This document shows, in pieces, positions 1-5,579 of a stretch of 5,873 bases of DNA. The notes below the pieces were generated by a model. That model saw only the letters and a program-made list of their open reading frames with translations. It ran no database searches and was not told the DNA's origin. The position numbers and the translations under genes were made by a program. Position 1 is the stretch's first letter. Every line of letters starts with the position of its first letter. Origin of the DNA: JANMEX01 sp031423755 (GTDB lineage: Bacteria; Pseudomonadota; Alphaproteobacteria; Rhizobiales; Rhizobiaceae); assembly GCA_031423755.1 (NCBI GenBank), contig JANPGC010000152.1, positions 1-5,873 on the forward strand, written 5' to 3'.

Positions 1-667
1 CAATACCAACTGCCTGTCACTGGCAGATCGTGGATTTGTATATGCCTTCGCCCATATTCGCGGCGGCAAGGAGCGCGGCTACCGCTGGTATGATGCGGGC
101 AAGCGCGAGCACAAGCAGAACACGTTCAAGGATTTCATCGCGGCGGGCGAATATCTGAGCGCAAACCACTTCTGTGCGCCGGGCCGCATTGTCGCGCATG
201 GCGGCTCGGCTGGCGGCATGCTGATGGGGGCGGTCGCCAACATGGCCCCTCACCTGTTCTGCGGCATCATTGCCGAAGTGCCTTTTGTCGATGTGCTCAC
301 CACAATCCTCGACGACACGCTGCCACTCACCCCGCCGGAATGGCCTGAATGGGGCAATCCGATCACTTCGCCCGAAGACTACGAAATCATCGCCGCCTAC
401 TCGCCTTATGACAACGTGAAAACCCAAGCCTATCCGGCGATCCTTGCCATTGCAGGCCTGACCGACCCGCGCGTAACCTATTGGGAACCGGCCAAGTGGG
501 TGGCCAAATTGCGCGACCACAACACGGGTTCACATCCGGTTATGCTCAAGACCAACATGTCGGCCGGGCATGGCGGCGCGTCAGGGCGGTTTTCGCGGCT
601 CGAGGAAGTGGCGACAAGTTATGCATTTGCAGTGAAAGCTGCGCAAGGCGAGCCATCAGCAACCTGA
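1..667 (+). CDS. ptrB: Oligopeptidase B (protease II), C-terminal part, 5' truncated
   Basis: This is the last 221 residues of a serine peptidase of family S9A, read from base 2 and cut by the window start; the full protein is usually near 700 residues. Oligopeptidase B is a cytoplasmic enzyme that cleaves short peptides after Lys or Arg. The visible part is the alpha/beta-hydrolase domain. It holds the family block HIRGGKERG...WY..GK, the nucleophile in GGSAGG (Ser codon 206-208), the acid in GLTDPRV (Asp codon 464-466) and the base in AGHGG (His codon 569-571), so the triad is complete. The segments PFVDVLTTILDD, YWEPAKWVAKLR and SGRF match the E. coli PtrB C-terminus as I remember it. One oddity is a PEWPEW segment where other members have an E-x-E-E pattern (see findings). 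It ends in TGA 72 bases before the next gene on the same strand, with no clear terminator between. Identification is very secure. Confidence 0.95.
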   Translation, partial: NTNCLSLADRGFVYAFAHIRGGKERGYRWYDAGKREHKQNTFKDFIAAGEYLSANHFCAPGRIVAHGGSAGGMLMGAVANMAPHLFCGIIAEVPFVDVLTTILDDTLPLTPPEWPEWGNPITSPEDYEIIAAYSPYDNVKTQAYPAILAIAGLTDPRVTYWEPAKWVAKLRDHNTGSHPVMLKTNMSAGHGGASGRFSRLEEVATSYAFAVKAAQGEPSAT

Positions 668-683
668 ACCAAATACCCTCCCC

Positions 684-712
684 TTGCGACATACAGGCAA
701 TCATGCGCTAAT
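684..712 (+). promoter_or_regulatory. Possible sigma70-type promoter for the exported protein gene
   Basis: A TTGCGA box (684-689) and a GCTAAT box (707-712) are separated by 17 bases, each matching four of six consensus positions. They lie 27 bases before the ATG at 740, which is followed back by a purine-rich AGAGAGGG ribosome binding site about 8 bases upstream. The match is modest and could be chance; the gene could also be read through from the peptidase gene. Confidence 0.3.
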
Positions 713-739
713 TGCGGGGCGGCAGAGAGGGTTCAGATC

Positions 740-1375
740 ATGACTACTTGGCAGCATTTTGCGGCAACTGTGCTGGCAGCCTGCCTCATGGCGGCGGCGA
801 GCGAGGCTGCGGAGAAAAACTACTCGCTGACCATCGAGGGCAAGGACTACGCGGTCGCGCCCGGCGATGATGTGACGGTGCGCCTGAAGTCCGGCGCGGA
901 CATTGTCGTCCAGTTCCACCAGAACGAAACCAGCATCTTTGAGACGAATCAGTTCTCCTTCAGCCACCCCGCCTCTGTCAAAGTCGAAGTCATGGAATTC
1001 GACCCCGCCCTGACGCGTTATGACGCCTCGACACCTGGCGGCACGCACATGATTGTCGAGAGCCATGAAAAGGTCGGAGATGAGGACCTGATCGCAGTCC
1101 GCGATATTTTCATCAACAACGTGCTTGCCGCACCCGTTGCCGCAGGCGTCAGGATCGCGCGCAAGGACGTCAGCCGCAAGCTCAATGACGGCACGGAAAT
1201 CAAAGGCATCCGCGCCTTGGCCTCCAACGCGGAAAACGACATTATCTTTGCCATCTACACTTTGCGGCTTGGCAAGGGAGCGCTGATGTTCGCCACCCTG
1301 TTCAACAAAGCCGCAGCTCCGGATGAGGGGGCGATTATTGACCAGTTTTGGGGGACGCTGAAGGTGAAGGGCTAA
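740..1375 (+). CDS. Small exported protein of unknown function
   Basis: A 211-residue protein that I do not recognise. The N-terminus has a hydrophobic stretch (about residues 7-20) and an SEA-AEK junction near residues 21-26 that would suit signal peptidase I, so the mature protein is probably periplasmic. LAAC at residues 12-15 also fits a lipobox, leaving a lipoprotein possible, although the n-region has no Lys or Arg. The mature part looks rich in alternating beta-type segments (YSLTIEGKDYAV, DVTVRLKSGADIVVQF, ASVKVEVMEF), has no Cys after the leader and shows no catalytic signature I can name. The start is supported by an AGAGAGGG site about 8 bases upstream. The gene sits between the peptidase and the toxin-antitoxin promoter, and its TAA is about 18 bases before that promoter's -35 box. 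A long minus-strand open frame covers it, but the leader peptide and ribosome site favour the plus strand. Confidence 0.8.
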   Translation: MTTWQHFAATVLAACLMAAASEAAEKNYSLTIEGKDYAVAPGDDVTVRLKSGADIVVQFHQNETSIFETNQFSFSHPASVKVEVMEFDPALTRYDASTPGGTHMIVESHEKVGDEDLIAVRDIFINNVLAAPVAAGVRIARKDVSRKLNDGTEIKGIRALASNAENDIIFAIYTLRLGKGALMFATLFNKAAAPDEGAIIDQFWGTLKVKG

Positions 1376-1392
1376 AGATGGTAAGGCAAGTA

Positions 1393-1419
1393 TTGACAAT
1401 ATAGTGAATTCACTATAAT
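1393..1419 (+). promoter_or_regulatory. Consensus sigma70 promoter of the toxin-antitoxin operon
   Basis: A perfect TTGACA (1393-1398) and a perfect TATAAT (1414-1419) are separated by 15 bases, shorter than the ideal 17. No better -10 hexamer sits at 16-18 bases. The expected transcript start is about 1426, only a few bases before the toxin ATG at 1429, so the mRNA would have almost no leader. This is the strongest promoter match in the window. It coincides with a perfect palindrome that would let a bound repressor block polymerase. Confidence 0.8.
1400..1417. promoter_or_regulatory. Perfect 18-bp palindrome, putative antitoxin operator
   Basis: TATAGTGAATTCACTATA is identical to its own reverse complement over 18 bases. 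The pairing stops on both sides (A1399 and A1418). It fills the promoter spacer and covers the first four bases of the -10 box. In toxin-antitoxin operons of the HigBA type the helix-turn-helix antitoxin commonly represses its own promoter by binding such dyads, so the antitoxin encoded at 1788-2111 is the natural candidate ligand. The symmetry is seen directly; the ligand is inferred. Confidence 0.75.
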
Positions 1420-1428
1420 CCTGTGCTC

Positions 1429-1791
1429 ATGAGTGATATCCTCAAGCCGCTTGTCTGGGTCGGGGCCAGCCGCAAGGATTTCTCCGCGTTTCCCGATGAG
1501 GCGAAGTCTGAAATGGGCTTTGCCCTTTTTCAAGCGCAGCAAGGCTTTAGGCATCGCAGGGCAAAGCCTTTAACCGGATTTAGCGACGCAGGTGTGGTTG
1601 AGGTCGTGAGCGATCACAGGGGCGATGCCTTTAGAACGGTCTATACGGTTCGTTTTGCCTCGACCGTATATGTGCTGCACGCATTCCAGAAGAAGTCAAA
1701 AACAGGCATTGCCACACCTCAGAGCGATATAAATCTCGTCCGCCAGCGCCTGCGTGATGCGGAGCGTCTGGAAAAAGGAAACAGACCATGA
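1429..1791 (+). CDS. higB: HigB/RelE-type toxin, phage Gp49-like family
   Basis: A 120-residue protein of the Gp49-like branch of the RelE/HigB superfamily (Pfam PF05973 type). Characterised members are ribosome-dependent mRNA interferases that stop translation. Family features seen: the opening KPLVWVGASRKDF, a central G-x-V-E-V-V segment (residues 55-60), FRTVYTVRF (68-76), the strand VYVLHAFQKKSKTG (80-93) and the closing TP..DI.L...R (96-105). The ATG at 1429 is preferred over an in-frame GTG at 1423 because the GTG would lie upstream of, or at, the predicted transcript start. No Shine-Dalgarno sequence precedes either, in keeping with a leaderless mRNA. The stop overlaps the antitoxin start by four bases (ATGA), so translation is probably coupled. 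Toxin-before-antitoxin order is typical of higBA and the reverse of most pairs. No truncation or frameshift is seen. The family call is firm; toxic activity is inferred. Confidence 0.9.
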   Translation: MSDILKPLVWVGASRKDFSAFPDEAKSEMGFALFQAQQGFRHRRAKPLTGFSDAGVVEVVSDHRGDAFRTVYTVRFASTVYVLHAFQKKSKTGIATPQSDINLVRQRLRDAERLEKGNRP

Positions 1792-2111
1792 GCAAACAAA
1801 TCAGTCATGAAAAAAGCACTGGCAATGTTTTCGAAGATATCGGGCTTGCCGATGCAGGCGAGCATCTGGTCAAGGCCAAGCTGGTGCTCAAGATCGACCT
1901 GCTGATGCGCGAACGTGGCTTAAAGCAGGTGGAAGCCGCTGCACTTCTTGGCGTGCGGCAGCCTGACGTGTCAAAAATGCTTCGCGGCGATTTCCGCCAG
2001 TTTTCAGTTGAACGGCTGATGCGGTTCCTCGTCGCGCTCGGGCAGGACGTCGAAATCGCCGTCAAGCCGCACAGGGATGAGACATTGGCCCCGGCACTGC
2101 GGGTGGCCTGA
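1788..2111 (+). CDS. higA: HigA-type antitoxin, XRE-family helix-turn-helix protein
   Basis: A 107-residue protein whose middle holds an XRE/Cro-type helix-turn-helix (about residues 45-85), with LKQVEAAALLGVRQPDVSKMLRG as turn and recognition helix. The overall form is that of the HTH_37-type antitoxins that partner Gp49-like toxins. The N-terminal FEDIGLADAGEHLVKAKL segment (15-32) is also characteristic. It should bind and neutralise the upstream toxin and repress the shared promoter through the palindrome at 1400-1417. It has its own AAGGAA ribosome site (1775-1780), seven bases before the ATG, and overlaps the toxin stop by four bases. The strong site beside a leaderless toxin start may help keep antitoxin synthesis above toxin synthesis (inference). 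The next gene starts 48-87 bases downstream without a visible terminator. Confidence 0.9.
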   Translation: MSKQISHEKSTGNVFEDIGLADAGEHLVKAKLVLKIDLLMRERGLKQVEAAALLGVRQPDVSKMLRGDFRQFSVERLMRFLVALGQDVEIAVKPHRDETLAPALRVA

Positions 2112-2161
2112 TTGCCAATGAGCGATCGTAGGGTGGACTGCGCTATGTGGAACGGTTGAAT

Positions 2162-2182
2162 GTTGTCACCCAGTGTGACGAC
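2162..2182. promoter_or_regulatory. Inverted repeat just before the nuclease gene
   Basis: The arms GTTGTCAC (2162-2169) and GTGACGAC (2175-2182) pair over eight positions with one G-U wobble around a five-base loop CCAGT. If the nuclease starts at 2199, this lies 17 bases upstream of the ATG in the untranslated leader and could be an operator or an RNA hairpin limiting translation. If it starts at 2160, the repeat is inside the coding sequence and probably incidental. No T-run follows, so it is not an intrinsic terminator. It does not share sequence with the palindrome at 1400-1417. Confidence 0.45.
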
Positions 2183-2198
2183 TGATACGAAGCAACCC

Positions 2199-3329
2199 AT
2201 GACAGTATATTCGCTCAACACACATAGTATTGTGGAACTCCCCGCAACTTCATTTCCTCAGCGCGGCATCAAGGAGCGCGCCGACATTCAGCGGCTTCTA
2301 AGGGCAAATATAAGAGTAGTTGCACCGGACGTGATGGTGATAGCCGAGGAGTTTGCCGAATGGGACGATTCAAAACGGCGTATCGATCTGCTTGGCGTGG
2401 ATACCAGCGGCAACTTAGTTGTCATCGAATTGAAGCGTGACAACGATGGCGGCCACATGGAACTGCAGGCTATACGCTACGCCGCGATGGTGCGCAGCAT
2501 GACTTTTGCTCGGGCCGCCGATGTGTTCCAGGCATATCTTGACGGACTTGATTCTAAGAAAGATGCGCAGTCAGAGTTGCTGACATTTCTAGGGTGGGAC
2601 GAGCCGCGCGAAGACGACTTTGCGCCGGATGTCCGTATCATCTTGGTTGCAGCAGACTTCGGGAAGGAACTGACAACCGCTGTGCTCTGGTTGAACGAAC
2701 GCGATCTTGATATTCGCTGTGTCCGCATGAAGCCCTACGCCAACGGCGATCAGACAATCATTGATGTCCAGCAAATCGTGCCGCTGCCTGAGGCGCAAGA
2801 ATACATGGTTCGCGTCCGCGAGAAAGCTGCCACCGTCCGTGTTGCCGCGAGAGAGAGTGGAGAAGACACAGGCTACTGGTTCATGAATACCGGCGAGGGC
2901 TCGGACAACGGCCGATCTTGGGAAGCCTGCCGCAAGTATGGATTTATGCTCGCCGGAGGCGGCAAGCGGTGGCTTGACGGGGTGAAGAAACTCAAAGTCG
3001 ATGACAAATTGTTTGCCTACTTGAGCGGCCATGGCTACGTCGGATTGGGCATAGTGACCGCGACAGCTGTTCCGTTCAACGAATTTACTCCCGACGGCTT
3101 CGACCGGCCGTTGCCACAACTTTTGCCGCCAGCGAGCTATCCTGCTGAACGGATGGCGGACCCTGAACGTTGGGACATGTGTGTGCGCGTCAAATGGACG
3201 AAAGCACTTAAGCGCGAAGAAGGCATTCTAAAAAACCGAGCACGGGTAGCAACTCTGAGCAAACTCAAGCAGCCAGATCTCGTTGCGGAACTTCTTAAAA
3301 CCTTCGATCAAGATGACGCGCATTCATAA
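2199..3329 (+). CDS. NucS/DUF91-like PD-(D/E)XK nuclease fused to PUA/EVE-like domain, putative modified-DNA restriction factor
   Basis: 376 residues from the ATG at 2199. An in-frame ATG at 2160 adds 13 residues (MLSPSVTTDTKQP); I prefer 2199 because homologues, as I recall them, begin near this point, but neither start has a strong ribosome site. Domain 1 (about 25-110) is a PD-(D/E)XK nuclease of the NucS C-terminal/DUF91 kind: acidic E50/E51, D63 in RRIDLLG, E77-L-K79 in VVIELKR, then Q90 and Y94 in ELQAIRYA, so the motif set is intact. A linking region (about 140-210) carries LNERDLDIRCVRMKPY and VQQIVPLPEA, which I associate with the same nuclease family. Domain 2 (about 225-370) reads YWFMNTGEG, RSWEACRKYGFMLAGGG, DKLFAYLSGHGYVGLGIV and resembles PUA-like/EVE domains that can read modified bases. 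No helicase, methyltransferase, signal peptide or membrane segment is present. Codons such as TTA, ATA, CTA and AGA are commoner than in the flanking genes, which hints at transfer. Probably co-transcribed with the toxin-antitoxin pair. The nuclease fold is fairly sure; the EVE call is moderate and the restriction role is inference. Confidence 0.8.
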   Translation: MTVYSLNTHSIVELPATSFPQRGIKERADIQRLLRANIRVVAPDVMVIAEEFAEWDDSKRRIDLLGVDTSGNLVVIELKRDNDGGHMELQAIRYAAMVRSMTFARAADVFQAYLDGLDSKKDAQSELLTFLGWDEPREDDFAPDVRIILVAADFGKELTTAVLWLNERDLDIRCVRMKPYANGDQTIIDVQQIVPLPEAQEYMVRVREKAATVRVAARESGEDTGYWFMNTGEGSDNGRSWEACRKYGFMLAGGGKRWLDGVKKLKVDDKLFAYLSGHGYVGLGIVTATAVPFNEFTPDGFDRPLPQLLPPASYPAERMADPERWDMCVRVKWTKALKREEGILKNRARVATLSKLKQPDLVAELLKTFDQDDAHS

Positions 3330-3414
3330 GCTATGCCCGGGCGATTTGTGTGTCTCGCTGTTGCATTGGTAGACTATGTCCCCGCTAAGAGACCAGCAGT
3401 ACAGCTCTGTTGCC
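3330..3414. other. Convergent intergenic gap with no recognised element
   Basis: This 85-base gap lies between the convergent 3' ends of the nuclease and oxidoreductase genes. It contains an 8-base palindrome GCCCGGGC (3335-3342), but no hairpin followed by a T-run on either strand and no tRNA or attachment-site repeat that I can see. Termination for both genes is therefore not explained by an obvious intrinsic signal. Confidence 0.6.
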
Positions 3415-5418
3415 CTACCCCTCCAAATTCAGCCAAGCCACCTCATCACCCGTCAGCGCCACGCCCAATCCCGGCAGCGTTGACACTATCTCCCCCGGCG
3501 ACCTTGGGCCGATTATCGCCAGAGACGGGAAGCTTTGCGCCAGCACCCAGGCTGTGGCGATATTATGGGTGGAGACGCCGTATTTCTTGGCTAGCGTTTC
3601 GGCGCGGTTGCGTCGTTCCTGATTGGCGGCTGATCCGAAACAGGTTTCCGGGCCGATATCGGCTGGCAAGCGGTTGCGCAGTTCCTCCGGCAGGAAATAG
3701 CCCCGCGCCTGTGACGACCAGCTGATGTGGGTTACCGCGTTGTCGCGCAAGAATTTCAGCGTGCCCTCGTTGTTGGAGGTGACACAGCCGTCCCAGATCG
3801 GCTTCTCCATCACGGCAAGCGAGAGGTTGTTGTTGAGCAAGGACATAGGCTTGAGGCCGTGCTTTGCAGCGTATTCATTGGCTTCCCTGAACCGCGCCAC
3901 GGACCAGTTTGAGCCGCCGAAAATGCCGATCTTGCCTGCCTTATGCAGGCGGTTCAGCGCATCGACGAATTCGCCAACCGGCACATCAGGATTGTCGCGG
4001 TGCATGATGTAAATCGGCGCATGGTTGAGACCGAGACGACCAAGAGACATATCAAGCTGGGCGGCGATGGCGCGGGGTGTGCAGTAAGGCGAATGCGCGC
4101 CCTTGACGATGACATTGATGTCTTTTTCAACACCGCGCGCGGCAATCCACTGGCCGAGCACTTTCTCGTGCAGCCCGCCACCATAGACAAAGCCGGTGTC
4201 AAAGGCATTTCCGCCTGCGTCCATGAACGCATCCCAGACGATGGCACCGGAGCCGATGTCATTCTTGTTGTCGCAGCCGATGACGAGGCGCGACGTTGGC
4301 AACGGAACGCCCGGCAGTGTCACCTTGGGAATCGAAGGCAGTCCGGACGGAATGATCCCGGAAAGCTTGCGGTTGGTGGCCGCTTTCTCGTTGAAGGTCA
4401 CGTAGCCGACCTCCTGCCGCCAGCGGTCCAGCGTCTCGGCATTGCCAATACTATCTGCGTGGCTCATCGCGGGCGACAGCGCCTGCTTCTGGCCCGTTCC
4501 GATGGCCTTGCTGGCAAGGTCCGCCTCGAAGGCAAACAGGTGATGGTGCGAGCGGATGTCTTCGACGCGCGACTTGCCATCAATGGTGATTTCGATCTGC
4601 GAGTCCGATGGCCCGGCGTTGCGACCGGGGACCCACGGATTTGACAGGCGGACCATGCCCTTGTCGCCCGTTGCCACGACTGCGTTGTCCATCTCGTTGC
4701 GCACAGAACAGGCAATCTCTGCTGTGATGCCGCTGGCGAACGTCAAAAGTCCGTATGCGGTTTCATCGACGCCGGTCGGCCCCATGGTGGCGGTCGCCTT
4801 GACGGTGGCCGGATTGTCGAAATCCTTGCCAATGGCAGCGCCCGCGATCAGCCTTGAGGCCGAGACCGGATAGCAGCCGACATCAAGGATGCCACCGCCA
4901 CCAAGCGCCGCATCATACAGCCTTGATGATGGATCTCGCCGCGAGGAAAAGCCGAATGTCGCCTTGATGTGGCGCACCTCGCCGATTTCGCCGGACTTGA
5001 TAATCTCCACAAGCCGAGCGATCTGCGGATGGCAGCGATACATGAACGCTTCCATGAAGAAAACGCCCTGCTGCGCGGCGACTTCCGTAACGGCGGTGAT
5101 TTCTCCGCCGTTCATGCCCGCAGGCTTTTCACAAACGACCGCCTTGCCGTGGCGCATGGCCATAATGGACAGTTCGGCATGCCACGGATGCGGGGTAGAG
5201 ACATAAATGGCGTCGATATCAGGATCGGCGGCAAGCGCTTCATACGTGGCGTGGCGCTTGTCGGCAGCAATATCGTAGTGATCGCCGAACTCGTCGCGAC
5301 GCTTGGCATCGCGGCTGGCAATTGCGGTCAGCACGCCTGCGTCGGTCTCCTTCAAGCCATCTGCAAAATTATGCGCGATTGCCCCCGGCCCGATGATGCC
5401 CCAGCGTGTTTTTGTCAT
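3415..5418 (-). CDS. Fused Gfo/Idh/MocA-family oxidoreductase and aldo/keto reductase
   Basis: 667 residues in one uninterrupted frame. The ATG at 5418 is chosen because the Rossmann fold opens directly after it (TRWGIIGPGAIA, residues 4-15) and a GGGAA ribosome site lies upstream; the frame stays open to 5514, but that extension has no domain character. Residues 1 to about 340 form an NAD(P)-binding Gfo/Idh/MocA dehydrogenase: the nucleotide loop G10-P-G-A-I-A, the family EKP motif with Lys98, and LDVGCYP (178-184) after a glycine run. Residues about 365-667 form an aldo/keto reductase with the usual tetrad: Asp407 (FDTG), Tyr412 (VYGGG), Lys439 (VKGAHS) and His473 (MHRD), plus SNW and a C-terminal IIGPRSPGE cofactor segment. 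Both halves are near full family length, so this is a true fusion, not fragments. It probably oxidises and reduces linked carbons of a sugar or polyol in the cytoplasm; the substrate cannot be told. A LacI-type operator lies upstream. Domain calls are secure. Confidence 0.92.
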   Translation of the reverse strand: MTKTRWGIIGPGAIAHNFADGLKETDAGVLTAIASRDAKRRDEFGDHYDIAADKRHATYEALAADPDIDAIYVSTPHPWHAELSIMAMRHGKAVVCEKPAGMNGGEITAVTEVAAQQGVFFMEAFMYRCHPQIARLVEIIKSGEIGEVRHIKATFGFSSRRDPSSRLYDAALGGGGILDVGCYPVSASRLIAGAAIGKDFDNPATVKATATMGPTGVDETAYGLLTFASGITAEIACSVRNEMDNAVVATGDKGMVRLSNPWVPGRNAGPSDSQIEITIDGKSRVEDIRSHHHLFAFEADLASKAIGTGQKQALSPAMSHADSIGNAETLDRWRQEVGYVTFNEKAATNRKLSGIIPSGLPSIPKVTLPGVPLPTSRLVIGCDNKNDIGSGAIVWDAFMDAGGNAFDTGFVYGGGLHEKVLGQWIAARGVEKDINVIVKGAHSPYCTPRAIAAQLDMSLGRLGLNHAPIYIMHRDNPDVPVGEFVDALNRLHKAGKIGIFGGSNWSVARFREANEYAAKHGLKPMSLLNNNLSLAVMEKPIWDGCVTSNNEGTLKFLRDNAVTHISWSSQARGYFLPEELRNRLPADIGPETCFGSAANQERRNRAETLAKKYGVSTHNIATAWVLAQSFPSLAIIGPRSPGEIVSTLPGLGVALTGDEVAWLNLEG

Positions 5419-5474
5419 TTCGGAATTTCCCTGAACTTTTTGCCGCAGTGTTTTAACGGCGAACTTTTGGCCGC

Positions 5475-5488
5475 TTGAAACGTTACAA
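5475..5488. promoter_or_regulatory. Putative LacI/GalR-family operator
   Basis: TTGAAACGTTACAA is a 14-base dyad of form TTGnAACGTTnCAA with a single mismatched pair. The AACGTT centre with a middle CG step, flanked by TTG/CAA-like ends, is the hallmark of LacI/GalR-family operators (Cra, PurR and many sugar repressors). It overlaps the candidate -10 box and start region of the minus-strand oxidoreductase gene, 57 bases before its ATG, the right place for repression. It could also affect the divergent exported protein gene. The regulator is not in this window. Confidence 0.6.
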
Positions 5489-5514
5489 TAGGCGGACACG
5501 CCGTCGCGATTCAA
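5485..5514 (-). promoter_or_regulatory. Candidate promoter of the fused oxidoreductase gene
   Basis: Read on the minus strand, TTGAAT (5514-5509) and TATTGT (5490-5485) are separated by 18 bases, each matching four of six sigma70 consensus positions. Transcription would start near 5478, giving a leader of about 60 bases. The match is moderate alone, but its -10 box shares bases with the LacI-type dyad, which makes the pair more believable than either element. Confidence 0.4.
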
Positions 5515-5579
5515 TGGCTGGCGACATAATTCCGGCGTGAAGCCGAAGAAAAATGTGATTCACCTGAAAGGCCAAAGCC

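Noticed and set aside
17..520. Minus-strand open frame opposite the oligopeptidase B gene
   Set aside because: It overlaps the catalytic core of a securely identified peptidase.
668..739. Possible terminator hairpin from C-rich (675-683) and G-rich (715-731) runs
   Set aside because: Pairing is imperfect, the loop is long and no T-run follows, so it is not a convincing terminator.
701..1399. Minus-strand open frame of 232 codons opposite the exported protein gene
   Set aside because: The plus-strand frame has a ribosome site and a signal peptide; the minus frame shows no recognisable domain and is a GC-rich shadow.
1423..1428. Alternative GTG start of the toxin, two codons upstream
   Set aside because: It would lie at or before the predicted transcript start and has no ribosome site; ATG 1429 fits better.
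3335..3342. GCCCGGGC palindrome in the convergent gap
   Set aside because: It is only eight bases with no loop or T-run, and is common by chance in GC-rich DNA.
3943..4644. Plus-strand open frame of 233 codons inside the oxidoreductase gene
   Set aside because: It is antisense to a region with well-defined catalytic motifs of both enzyme families; its own product resembles nothing.
4969..5478. Plus-strand open frame opposite the start of the oxidoreductase gene
   Set aside because: It is antisense to the Rossmann-fold region, with no leader, domain or convincing ribosome site.
5419..5514. 32-residue N-terminal extension of the oxidoreductase fusion
   Set aside because: It would run through the operator and promoter candidates and precedes the natural start of the Rossmann fold.
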